A DNA stretch of 32,892 nucleotides from Thermodesulfobium sp. 4217-1 (GCF_039822205.1 NZ_JBAGBW010000020.1:1-32892), one strand, 5' to 3'. Counted from the stretch's first letter, positions 24,265-32,460 are shown. The notes: generated by a model not told the origin, from the letters alone. Program-made: numbers and translations.

Positions 24265-24679
24265 CTAAAGAACTTATAAAATATAAATGAATTTGAAGTA
24301 AATAAAATCTTAAAGAGTTTAAAAAAATAAAAAAATAATTTACAACTTACGCTACAAAAAACAAAGTTACTTTTTAAAAAGTTAAAAAACATGGGACAAA
24401 TGCTTTACAACAACAATAAAATAGGTTTATCCCCTCGTCAAATTACATCATCTCCATATTCTTAAATTAAAAACCAAAATTAAAGAAAATATAATATTAT
24501 CATGCTATGCAAACCTAGTTATTTAATAACACAATAAAAATTGTATCATAAAGTATAAAATATTGTGAATAGCAATTTGCTGCTTTGCAATTTAAATATT
24601 AACATATAAATAAATTAGTAAAAACTAAATTTATTACAATTGATTTCTATAAAAAACTAAATTATACTATAAGGTATTG
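24265..24679. other. AT-rich intergenic stretch, no gene seen
   Basis: About 415 bp with few G or C bases. Open frames here are low-complexity and lack SD sequences. It must contain the promoter for the structured leader that begins at ~24680 (AT-rich blocks such as TATACTATAAGG at 24663-24674), but I cannot assign -35 and -10 elements with confidence. Confidence 0.5.
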
Positions 24680-24780
24680 TTTCTCCGAGTTTGCATATCT
24701 AAAGCTTAAGTGCTATGAGTGCAAACCAATACGGTAGCTTTGGAAACGAAACTGCCCCCCTTTTGGAAAGGAGGAAAATA
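24680..24780 (+). ncRNA. Structured mRNA leader, candidate riboswitch sequestering a ribosome site
   Basis: This ~100 nt region folds into a closed multi-stem structure. P1 pairs TTTCTCC (24680-24686) with GGAGGAA (24770-24776), which is the SD of the ORF at 24782. P2 is a perfect 7 bp stem, GTTTGCA (24689-24695) with TGCAAAC (24720-24726). A third stem pairs GGTAG (24733-24737) with CTGCC (24752-24756). After a C-A mismatch it continues TTTG/CGAA, with one G-U pair, to a GAAA tetraloop (24743-24746). A fourth hairpin, CCTTT/AAAGG (24759-24771), competes with the inner end of P1. The stem order and the CTCCGAG...GGTAGC...GGAAAC...CTGCC...GGAAAGG sequence recall the molybdenum/tungsten-cofactor RNA class, but I am not certain of that match. 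P1 formation would block translation. Confidence 0.55.
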
Positions 24781-24781
24781 T

Positions 24782-24859
24782 ATGAGGTTTGTTTATTCAG
24801 ATTATTGTGCTTATTGTGCTTATTTTCTTGCCTCCCTCATCATCTTGTTCTTTCCTTAG
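24782..24859 (+). CDS. 25 aa hydrophobic peptide ORF under the structured leader
   Basis: An ATG follows AAAGGAGG at 7 nt spacing, the best SD in this part of the window, and the SD lies inside the RNA fold described above. The peptide starts MRFVYSDYCAYCAYFLAS and ends in a hydrophobic run before LFFP. It contains a tandem Cys-Ala-Tyr repeat encoded by two identical TGTGCTTAT copies. It is too short to assign. It may be a small membrane peptide, a leader peptide whose translation controls the downstream aldehyde dehydrogenase (starting ~145 bp later), or the remains of a larger gene once under riboswitch control. Confidence 0.4.
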   Translation: MRFVYSDYCAYCAYFLASLIILFFP

Positions 24860-25004
24860 AAATATTTTTATTTTTTTGATTTTAAAAATTTAAAACATTG
24901 GTTCATTTATTTAAGAATTGAATATAGCTTTATCAAATACTCCTAAGGTTGGAGATATCTAAATGGTGCCCCAAATTTAAAATCTGAAATAATTGGAGGT
25001 TGAT

Positions 25005-26645
25005 GTGAATCAAAATAAAGATGATATTAACTTTAACTTCAAATTCCCCATTATAAATAAAATCCCAGCTAAATTTGTTCTGAAAGATCGCATTGATCAA
25101 ACAGAATATCTTTGTAATGGAGAATTACAATCTTGGACAAAAGACAAAATAACCGTTCTTTCTCCCATTTTTTGTTGTAAAAATGAAGATTCAATACCTG
25201 AACAGATAATACTTGGAAGCTATCCATCATTAGATGAAGAAGAAGCACTAAAAATTCTTGATAGCTCAATAAATGCATATAATAACGGAAATGGGGCCTG
25301 GCCTTCAATGAAGGTTGAAGACAGAATAAAATGTGTTGAAAAATTTGTATATTTAATGCAAGACAATAAAGATGAAATCGTAAATCTTTTAATGTGGGAG
25401 ATTGCAAAATCACATATAGATTCAGAAAAAGAATTCGACAGAACTGTTAAATATATAATTGATACCATTGATGCGCTAAAAACTCTTGATAGAAACTCAT
25501 CAAAATTTTTAATAGAAGAATCAATAATTGCACAAATAAGAAGGTCTCCACTTGGTATAGTGCTCTGTATGGGCCCATTCAACTATCCTCTGAATGAAGC
25601 TTTTACAACCCTTATACCAGCTCTAATCATGGGAAATGTGGTTATTTTTAAACCACCAAAACATGGCATTCTTTTATATAGACCTTTGCTAAAAGCATTT
25701 AAAGAAGCCTTTCCACCTGGCGTTATAAATACTCTTTATGGAAGAGGAAGGACAGTTGCATCGGCTTTGATGGCAACAGGGAAGATAAATTGTCTCGCCT
25801 TTATCGGCACAAGTAAAGCTGCCGACTCGCTCCAAAAAACACATCCAATGCCTCACAGGCTAAGAATGATACTTGGACTTGAAGCAAAGAATCCTGCAAT
25901 TGTTTTGTCTCACGCAGACATTACCCTCGCCGTAAAAGAATGCTTGCTCGGAGCACTTTCTTTTAATGGACAAAGATGCACAGCGCTTAAAATACTATTT
26001 GTTCATTCTGAAATTGTAAATGTTTTTCTCAAAAAATTATCCGATGAGATTGAAAAATTAAAAATTAATTCTCCATTTGAAGATGATGTATTTATAACCC
26101 AAATGCCCGCAGAAGATAGGGTAAAATATTTTTTAGAGCTAATTGAAGATGCAAAAATGCTTGGAGCAAAAGTGATAAATAAATTTGGCGGTTCATACAA
26201 TAAAACCTACTTTTATCCAACAATTTTATATCCAGTTAATAAAAAAGCCAGAATTTATCACGAAGAACAATTTGGACCGATTATTCCAGTTGTTCCATTC
26301 TCAGACATTGATGAACCATTAAAATATATAACTGAATCTAATTATGGTCAGCAAGCAAGCATTTTTGGGTCTGATCCTGATGCAATAGCTAAAATTATAG
26401 ATGCACTTGTAAATCAGGTATGTAGGGTAAATTTAAATTCTCAATGCCAAAGAGGTCCAGATATATTTCCTTTTACTGGTAGAAAAGACTCTGCGGTCGG
26501 CACACTTTCAGTGTCTGATGCCTTAAGATCATTTTCTATCAGAACACTTGTAGCCGCAAAATCTTCAGACCTAAATAAAAATTTGATAACAAAAATAGTC
26601 AATGAAAATAAATCACAATTTTTATCAAGGGATTTCATATTGTAA
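25005..26645 (+). CDS. Aldehyde dehydrogenase, possibly non-phosphorylating GAPDH (GapN-like)
   Basis: A 546-residue NAD(P)-dependent aldehyde dehydrogenase. The Rossmann part shows GPFNYPLNEAFTTLIPALIMGN and KPPKHGIL, and the nucleotide-site glycine region is AFIGTSKAAD. The general base is E293 (LGLEAKNPAIVL) and the nucleophile is C325 (NGQRCTALK). The late core is EEQFGPIIPVVPF. The N-terminal ~75 residues are longer than in classical ALDHs. Sequence style suggests the GapN-like branch, which oxidises glyceraldehyde 3-phosphate to 3-phosphoglycerate, but substrate residues were not verified. GTG at 25005 is preferred over TTG at 24993 because GGAGG (24995-24999) lies 5 nt before it and overlaps the TTG region. 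It seems monocistronic, downstream of the structured leader. Confidence 0.9.
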   Translation: MNQNKDDINFNFKFPIINKIPAKFVLKDRIDQTEYLCNGELQSWTKDKITVLSPIFCCKNEDSIPEQIILGSYPSLDEEEALKILDSSINAYNNGNGAWPSMKVEDRIKCVEKFVYLMQDNKDEIVNLLMWEIAKSHIDSEKEFDRTVKYIIDTIDALKTLDRNSSKFLIEESIIAQIRRSPLGIVLCMGPFNYPLNEAFTTLIPALIMGNVVIFKPPKHGILLYRPLLKAFKEAFPPGVINTLYGRGRTVASALMATGKINCLAFIGTSKAADSLQKTHPMPHRLRMILGLEAKNPAIVLSHADITLAVKECLLGALSFNGQRCTALKILFVHSEIVNVFLKKLSDEIEKLKINSPFEDDVFITQMPAEDRVKYFLELIEDAKMLGAKVINKFGGSYNKTYFYPTILYPVNKKARIYHEEQFGPIIPVVPFSDIDEPLKYITESNYGQQASIFGSDPDAIAKIIDALVNQVCRVNLNSQCQRGPDIFPFTGRKDSAVGTLSVSDALRSFSIRTLVAAKSSDLNKNLITKIVNENKSQFLSRDFIL

Positions 26646-26998
26646 AGTTATAGTAGAAGAACTAAACGTTGTACTCAAAAATTGATTATAAAACACTCAT
26701 AGTTTCAAGGGTAACTATATCTCTTAAATTATGCGTACATTATTAAAAGCAAAACTAATTTGTATTTGTTTTTTATTTTTATATTATAAAATGCAATTTT
26801 CTGCTTTCGATAATTGAATTTTAAATTTAATTACATATAATATTCAAATAAAAATTGTTCAAACAATGACAGAATTTAAAATAGATAAACATTTATATTG
26901 TTAAACGATTTCTAAAATTAAAGATAAGGATTTGTGATAATATTAGTTTAGGTTATTCCGAATATTTATAAACATTTATTTCGGATGGAGGGAAAAAT
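26646..26998. other. Intergenic region upstream of the cytochrome b cluster
   Basis: About 350 bp of AT-rich DNA with no convincing gene. An extended -10-like TGTGATAAT (26934-26942) could be the cluster's promoter. An inverted repeat TCCGAA (26957-26962) / TTCGGA (26980-26985) lies just after it and before the SD of the first gene, where it could act as an operator or mRNA hairpin. Confidence 0.45.
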
Positions 26999-27154
26999 AT
27001 GATACCAGCTCAAGGTTTGCCCCCTGTTCCTCATTTTGCTTTTGGAATATTCAACCTTGCAACACCTGACATCATTGCATGGATGATTGTTCTAATTGTT
27101 TTTGTCATATCAATTTGGCTTAGATTGCCAAAGTTTTTTGAAGGGGATGAGTAA
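26999..27154 (+). CDS. 51 aa single-helix membrane subunit of the cytochrome b cluster
   Basis: A short ORF with a strong SD (GGAGGGAAAA before ATG). The peptide starts MIPAQGLPPVPHFAFGIF and has one hydrophobic helix (residues ~25-43, IIAWMIVLIVFVISIWL). It ends LPKFFEGDE. Its stop is one base before the ATG of the b6-like gene, so the two are almost certainly co-translated. Small single-helix subunits (PetG/L/M/N type) surround cytochrome b6 in b6f complexes, and this peptide could play a similar structural part. No family is recognised from the sequence. The strong SD, the tight spacing and the membrane context make it a likely real gene. Confidence 0.75.
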   Translation: MIPAQGLPPVPHFAFGIFNLATPDIIAWMIVLIVFVISIWLRLPKFFEGDE

Positions 27155-27155
27155 A

Positions 27156-27737
27156 ATGAATATTACAAGAAAAACAAAAAACTTTTTTAAGGAAAATCTA
27201 ACTTCAGATGACATTTTTCCTACAACTATGCCAACTTATGTTAATTCTTTTGCTTACATATTTGGCGTTATATCTCTTTCCTCTTTTGCTTTTATTGTAA
27301 TTACAGGAATAATATTGGTTTCATTTGGTCCAGCATGGTATCACTTTTCAAAAATCGGCGCTTTTGTTAACTCTCTTCATTTTTGGGGGGTCCAAATTTT
27401 TTTTGGAGGACTTATTCTTCATCTATTATCAAAATTCTCAATGGCAGCATATAGAGATGGACGAGGCAAAACATGGCTTTTCGGAATGTTGGCCTTTGGA
27501 TTAACAACCTTTGAAGGTTTTACTGGATATCTCTCACAAACAAATTGGGATTCTCAATGGATTGCTGTACAGTCAAAAGATTTGCTTAATGCTATGGGAA
27601 TTGGTGGATTTTTCGATCCAATGAACACGGCACAAATTTTAGGTTTTCACATTTTAGTTGTGCCTATCGTATTAATTGTGTTAATTATAATCCATCTTTT
27701 TCTCGTAAGAAGTGAAGGTCCTGTAAAACCTTTATAA
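27156..27737 (+). CDS. Cytochrome b6-like di-heme membrane protein
   Basis: A 193-residue four-helix membrane protein matching the N-terminal half of cytochrome b. Heme ligands are H75 and H89 in helix B (SLHFWGVQIFFGGLILHLL) and H165 and H180 in helix D (LGFHILVVPIVLIV...IIHLFLVR). Spacings of 14 and 15 reproduce the b6-type pattern; mitochondrial-type cytochrome b has 14 and 14. It should carry electrons across the membrane between low-spin hemes and exchange them with a quinone. ATG at 27156 is chosen, 9 nt after AAGGGG; ATG at 27147 and the open frame back to 27096 run into the upstream gene. No Rieske iron-sulfur protein or cytochrome f/c gene is present nearby. Confidence 0.88.
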   Translation: MNITRKTKNFFKENLTSDDIFPTTMPTYVNSFAYIFGVISLSSFAFIVITGIILVSFGPAWYHFSKIGAFVNSLHFWGVQIFFGGLILHLLSKFSMAAYRDGRGKTWLFGMLAFGLTTFEGFTGYLSQTNWDSQWIAVQSKDLLNAMGIGGFFDPMNTAQILGFHILVVPIVLIVLIIIHLFLVRSEGPVKPL

Positions 27738-27758
27738 ATTTATGTGGGGTGAGAAAAT

Positions 27759-28706
27759 ATGAGCTTAAAATCTGATAAATATTTAAAGAATGTTCCATTA
27801 AAATCTTATGATCTTATAAAAGAGGGCTTGGTTGTATTCGTATCCATAGCCATAATAATATTTGCTCTTGCCTTAGCATTTGGTTCTCCAGACTATCCTC
27901 CAGTTACCGCAAAACAAATTGCAAAATATGAATCTATTTCCTATCTGAAAACATTTATCAATATTCTTGACGACAAAAGCCCAATTGGCGACTATGGCCC
28001 GCCATACGATAGCGATACTTCTCAGTCTCAGAATTTTTTTGGTATTAAGCCTTCAGCTATTTTAGGTGTAACTACTCCGATTAATTCAATAAATGATTAT
28101 ATAATAAATCCTCTTGAAAAGGTTGCTGTTTTTGACAATAATTTAAAATCTGCTCTTGAAGCATATAAAAATGCTACCAATGAACAAAAATTGAAATGGG
28201 TAAAATCTTATGATAAGGCGCTTGAAAATGCAAAAATTGAACACAACAATGTAATAATTCCTAATGGTGACTACGGTCCTATAAAAACAATGATGAACAG
28301 TTTATTTAAGTTGGGTTTGTCTGGCTTACTCGAAGGATCAATTGTCTCTTCAAATTCTCCTTATGACTTTTATAATATGAATTTTACGAAACCATTGCTG
28401 CTTTTTCAGGGAAAAGTTTATCACAGTGTTGCAAGGCCATTGGATATGCTTGGAGAAGATTGGGGTATATCTAATGAAACAGGAAATTATCCTGGCGCTT
28501 GGTGGCTTTGGCCATATACACTCGCATACCAGCTACCGCCCATGTCAACATCTCCTAATGGAGATTTACAGGTTGGAATATTGATGATAACGTTTTTCTT
28601 AATACTTTTATTCTTGCCATTCTTGCCATTTCTCAATAAAATCCCAAAATTTTTAAAAATTTATAGAATAATCTGGAGAGATTGGTATAAAAATCAAAAA
28701 AATTAA
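27759..28706 (+). CDS. Membrane protein resembling the C-terminal part of cytochrome b with a large external domain
   Basis: A 315-residue protein with only two clear helices, residues ~24-44 (EGLVVFVSIAIIIFALALAFG) and ~274-297 (VGILMITFFLILLFLPFLPFL). About 225 mostly polar residues lie between them, presumably outside the membrane. Just before the second helix is YPGAWWLWPYTLAYQLPPM, in the position where subunit IV/cytochrome b carries PEWYLLPxxxxLR. The glutamate of PEWY is not seen. NKIPKFLKIYRIIWRDWYK follows the last helix on the cytoplasmic side. It is encoded 21 nt after the b6-like gene with SD GGGGTGAG. The likely role is the quinol-site partner of the b6-like subunit in an unusual complex. 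The external domain shows no CxxCH heme site or Rieske CxH motif. Confidence 0.75.
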   Translation: MSLKSDKYLKNVPLKSYDLIKEGLVVFVSIAIIIFALALAFGSPDYPPVTAKQIAKYESISYLKTFINILDDKSPIGDYGPPYDSDTSQSQNFFGIKPSAILGVTTPINSINDYIINPLEKVAVFDNNLKSALEAYKNATNEQKLKWVKSYDKALENAKIEHNNVIIPNGDYGPIKTMMNSLFKLGLSGLLEGSIVSSNSPYDFYNMNFTKPLLLFQGKVYHSVARPLDMLGEDWGISNETGNYPGAWWLWPYTLAYQLPPMSTSPNGDLQVGILMITFFLILLFLPFLPFLNKIPKFLKIYRIIWRDWYKNQKN

Positions 28707-28841
28707 ACTTACAAAATTAAATAATTAGTAAATTCATTATTATTTTCACAATAATTTATCCTATCTTTTAAAATCATTTAAGGCTTGAAAACTGTTTTGT
28801 ACATTTATATATACTTTATTAAATGTAAGATTTCATATTGA

Positions 28842-29576
28842 TTATTTTATATATAAACTATCTCTTCTCAAAGATTTTTCCTTTTCAACTACTATCTTTT
28901 CGTAAACTGAAATCTTATAATCAAGTCTTTCTAGGGTCTTTTTCGTATTTTCCATCTTTTCAATTAGATATTTACGCTGTTCAATAAAAAGATTTTTTCT
29001 CGCTTCGATAGTGTCATCTCTTTGCAAAAATAGCCTTGCATAGTCTATCAAGACTTCAATAGACAATCCTGCATTACGCATACATTTTATAAATTCAATC
29101 CAGTTGCAGTTTTCTTCTGTATAATTCCTAATTTTACTCTTGTTGCGACCGACATGAGGTATGAGTCCAATACGTTCTTGACATACTCCCCACGGCTAAA
29201 GCCGGGAGATTCTGGTATCAACGAAACTGCCTACTAAGCAAATTTTCTTGCTGTGCAGGTCTTACAATTTCTCCTCCAAGAGTCGATGCCCCAACTCATA
29301 GTACATTCTACGCCTTGAATATTTTACACAGCAGAGGCATGGAAGATTTTACTCTATCTCATTTTCCTGCTGTAACCTCATATATTCAGTTATCAATGTA
29401 CTAATTGCTGATATATGTGGTAAAATAGATTTTGATGGATGTCAAGTGCAACATTTACCTAACGGCAAGCGTCTTATATCCCCATAGTTGAAACAAGGGG
29501 TTTTACGACGCTTTTGATAATAGCGAAGAGTATCCTTCGAAATATCAAATTTCTCGCTTACTTCAGAAATTGTCAT
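28842..29576 (-). pseudogene. MerR-family regulator split by an IS200/IS605-type insertion
   Basis: The 5' part (ATG at 29576, AGGAG upstream) encodes MTISEVSEKFDISKDTLRY and a final Tyr at 29517, the winged-helix opening of MerR proteins. The 3' part (29177 down to 28842) encodes ERIGLIPHVGRNKSKIRNY, then TEENCNWIEFIKC, then the long dimerisation coiled coil (LIEKMENTKKTLERLDYKI). Removing exactly 29178-29516 rejoins the two in frame as ...LRYY|ERIGLIP..., the consensus of the family, giving a 131-residue protein. As it stands the first part runs into insertion DNA and the gene should be non-functional. It is adjacent to and codirectional with the aldo/keto reductase, its likely target. No Cys-rich metal site is seen in the C-terminal half. 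Confidence 0.88.
29178..29516 (-). mobile_element. 339 bp IS200/IS605-group remnant with both terminal hairpins
   Basis: The element lies 3' of TTAT on the minus strand and ends in TCAA, with no target-site duplication. This is as expected for HUH single-strand transposition, where IS608, for example, uses TTAC and TCAA. The left-end hairpin pairs AAGCGTC (29467-29473) with GACGCTT (29507-29513), with an inner CCCC/GGGG. The right-end hairpin is CTCCCC-GGCT-AGCC-GGGAG (29186-29208). No tnpA remains. A short frame on the minus strand (29218-29295), VGASTLGGEIVRPAQQEN and LLSRQFR then stop, resembles the C-terminal tail of a TnpB protein. This is therefore a deleted or MITE-like derivative that needs a transposase in trans. 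Confidence 0.78.
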
Positions 29577-29611
29577 ATAATTTCTCCTCTAAATTTTAAT
29601 AAGACTAAAAA

Positions 29612-29649
29612 ATATTTAGGAGTAAGAATCAATCCATACTCCTAAATAT
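29612..29649 (-). terminator. Rho-independent terminator of the aldo/keto reductase gene
   Basis: A perfect 13 bp stem (ATATTTAGGAGTA / TACTCCTAAATAT) with a 12 nt loop. On the minus strand it is followed by TTTTTTAG, a proper U-tract. It separates the reductase transcript from the merR remnant. Confidence 0.8.
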
Positions 29650-29740
29650 AATAATATATTTTACTTTAAATTTCAGCATTCATTATATTCTGATGACTAA
29701 TATGACATTGCTATCTTTAAAATCAATCGTTTAAAATCTA

Positions 29741-30769
<1,029 letters not shown>

Positions 30770-30790
30770 TTACAAACTTTACTTAGGTTA

Positions 30791-30821
30791 ACTTTAACAC
30801 TTAGAGTTAACTCAATGTCAA
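30791..30821 (-). promoter_or_regulatory. MerR-type promoter with 19 bp spacer and palindromic operator
   Basis: On the minus strand a perfect -35, TTGACA (30816-30821), is separated by 19 bp from TAAAGT (30791-30796). The 10 bp palindrome GAGTTAACTC (30804-30813) lies inside the spacer. Overlong 19-20 bp spacers with a central dyad are characteristic of MerR-activated promoters. It points at the aldo/keto reductase gene starting at 30724. Confidence 0.75.
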
Positions 30822-30847
30822 TGGAGAAAGTTTAAGTCTCAAGATTG

Positions 30848-31312
30848 TTACAATTTTAGCTCCATAAATATTGCGCCCTTTATTGGGTTATATCTGTATG
30901 GCTCAATTTCATAAAAACCTAAGGCTCTATATAATTTGATAGCAGCCCTCATATCAGACACGCTATCAAGCCTCATAAAAGAATAGCCAATTTCTTTCGC
31001 TATGGATATGATCCTTATAGACAGCTCCTTGCCTATACCCTCTCCCCTGTAATCTGGTCTTACATAAAGTCTCTTCATCTCGCAAAATATATCATCAATC
31101 TTTCTCAATGCCACACAGCCGCCATATTCTTCATCAAGTTTTGCAAGTAATATTGCCCCATTTGGCTCACAATACTCACCTGGCAAATTAGCAATCTCAT
31201 CTCTAAAATTCTGAAAATCTAAATCAAAATTCAAAGAAGCAGCATATTCTTTAAATAAATCTCTTACACTTCCGAGGTCTTCAGGAAATATTGGCTTGAT
31301 AATATCTAACAT
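30848..31312 (-). CDS. GNAT-family N-acetyltransferase
   Basis: A 154-residue GNAT protein. The acetyl-CoA-binding motif A is clear: EMKRLYVRPDYRGEGIGKELSIRIISIAKEIGY, containing R/Q-x-x-G-x-G/A (RGEGIG). This is followed by FMRLDSVSDMRAAIKLYRALGFYEIEPYR, the typical motif B with LYRALGF. The N-terminal region supplies substrate binding and does not reveal the acceptor. The ATG at 31312 overlaps the stop of the DUF985 cupin gene (ATGTTAG), so the two are translated together. Confidence 0.9.
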   Translation of the reverse strand: MLDIIKPIFPEDLGSVRDLFKEYAASLNFDLDFQNFRDEIANLPGEYCEPNGAILLAKLDEEYGGCVALRKIDDIFCEMKRLYVRPDYRGEGIGKELSIRIISIAKEIGYSFMRLDSVSDMRAAIKLYRALGFYEIEPYRYNPIKGAIFMELKL

Positions 31313-31815
31313 CTTGTTAATCTATCAACCAAGTTTTTGTGATCTGGAAACTCATTTAGCAACTTATCACGCTCTCCCATCTCAAAGTCTTCAAAGTCAA
31401 ATCCAGGTGAAACGCTGCAGCCAACCAATGAATAACTACTTTTATCATCAATATCAGCACCAAACCAATGCCCAGCCTTTACTATTTGCTGAAAAGACTG
31501 ATTTCTACCAATATCTGGACCTAAAAATCTTTTTTCCAGAGATCCTGTTGGAGAAAATATATACAAGGTTAAAGAACTGCCAAAATAGAAATGCCACACT
31601 TCATCAGACTTTAGTCTGTGCAATGCTGAAAATTGATCGTGGTCTAATAAAAAATATATTAATGTAAATAGAGGTCTGTTAATATTTATGCCATTTACAA
31701 ATGAGCCATCCAACATTAGTTCTGATTTGTAAGTTTGACGATAATAGCCGCCTTCAGGATGTGGCTTCAAATTTAAATGTTCAATCCAATATCTTGCGTT
31801 ATATCTCTTTTCCAT
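31306..31815 (-). CDS. DUF985-type cupin protein
   Basis: A 169-residue single-domain cupin. The conserved opening is YWIEHLNLKPHPEGGYYRQTYKS. LIYFLLDHDQFSALHRLKSDEVWHFYFGSSL holds the first cupin motif (HRLxSDExWHFYxG). AGHWFGADIDDKSSYSLVGCSVSPGFDFEDFEMGERD closes the barrel. Structures of the family are known, but the reaction is not established; sugar-epimerase-like or metal-dependent roles have been suggested. ATG at 31815 is chosen because AGGTGG lies 8 nt upstream and the protein starts at the usual family position. The frame extends to 31890 through a hydrophobic, SD-less stretch that I regard as non-coding. It is coupled to the GNAT gene. Confidence 0.88.
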   Translation of the reverse strand: MEKRYNARYWIEHLNLKPHPEGGYYRQTYKSELMLDGSFVNGININRPLFTLIYFLLDHDQFSALHRLKSDEVWHFYFGSSLTLYIFSPTGSLEKRFLGPDIGRNQSFQQIVKAGHWFGADIDDKSSYSLVGCSVSPGFDFEDFEMGERDKLLNEFPDHKNLVDRLTRC

Positions 31816-31943
31816 CTCATCCGCCACCTTAAATCTATCACTTTTAATTTTAAAACTTAAAATTAAATAAATACTAAGCTTGTGATACATTTTATCAGAA
31901 AAAATATATAATTATTGTTAACAAATTTGTAAAGGGGGAAATG

Positions 31944-32405
31944 ATGCTATTTAGATTTGTAATAATATTGTTTTTATTTTTTATTTCGATTGATTTTTGC
32001 CAATGTTCTAAAGCTTATGCTCTTACATTTGTAAATTATTATACCGATTCGTACAACGATACTTTCTCGTATACAAAGGAGGGCATCGAAGTTATTCCTG
32101 ATGGGAAAATGAAGATTTCTGTTGTAGAAGAATATTCATATAATGGAAAACTAAATTTAATCAAATTGAGATCTAAATATGGCCTTTCGCTGGCTGGATA
32201 TGACAATCTTTCATTTACAATATTTGTTTTTGAGTTAGATATGGACAATTACAAGTACACGCTTCTTGGTTATGGTGATTTTGATTCAAGTGGCAATATT
32301 ATATTTTCCTATGTTTACAAAGATAAAAAGTGGTATTTTGCAGAAAAAGACTCTCCTGCCAGAAGTTTAATCGAATCGATAAAGAGTTTTTACAAAAGCA
32401 CTTGA
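31944..32405 (+). CDS. Exported protein of unknown function
   Basis: About 153 residues with a Sec signal peptide: MLFRF, a hydrophobic core VIILFLFFISIDF, and a likely cleavage site after AYA (KAYA-LTF). The mature part is rich in Tyr, Ser and aromatic strand-like segments (LSFTIFVFELDMDNYKYTLLGYGDF), suggesting a small beta protein outside the membrane. No family is recognised. Tandem ATGs occur at 31941 and 31944; the second is preferred because AGGGGG ends 5 nt before it. It is monocistronic and ends at a strong terminator. Confidence 0.75.
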   Translation: MLFRFVIILFLFFISIDFCQCSKAYALTFVNYYTDSYNDTFSYTKEGIEVIPDGKMKISVVEEYSYNGKLNLIKLRSKYGLSLAGYDNLSFTIFVFELDMDNYKYTLLGYGDFDSSGNIIFSYVYKDKKWYFAEKDSPARSLIESIKSFYKST

Positions 32406-32411
32406 TAAAGA

Positions 32412-32439
32412 AAAACGGCAGAAAAGAATCTGCCGTTTT
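32412..32439. terminator. Bidirectional rho-independent terminator
   Basis: AAAACGGCAGA (32412-32422) pairs with TCTGCCGTTTT (32429-32439) across a 6 nt loop. The A/T-rich outer arms give a U-tract in both directions. It lies between two converging genes encoding exported proteins. Confidence 0.9.
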
Positions 32440-32460
32440 AAGTTTAGATAATGTTAAAAA

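Noticed and set aside
24126-24392. 88-codon minus-strand frame reading through the poly-G tract
   Set aside because: It encodes Phe/Lys-rich low-complexity sequence with Pro and His-Thr runs from the repeats, and no SD supports it.
24680-24780. Leader considered as a cyclic di-GMP class I or cobalamin riboswitch
   Set aside because: GCAAACC and GGTAGC fragments are suggestive of c-di-GMP-I, but the conserved GGGACGCAAAGC core is absent. No cobalamin-box sequence is present.
29466-29516. Left-end hairpin of the merR insertion considered as a transcription terminator
   Set aside because: It matches the paired palindromic ends expected for IS200/IS605 elements and sits exactly at the insertion boundary, so it is explained as the transposition end.
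31816-31890. Upstream extension of the DUF985 cupin that would look like a signal peptide
   Set aside because: No SD, and the family is cytoplasmic and begins near the ATG at 31815, which has AGGTGG before it.
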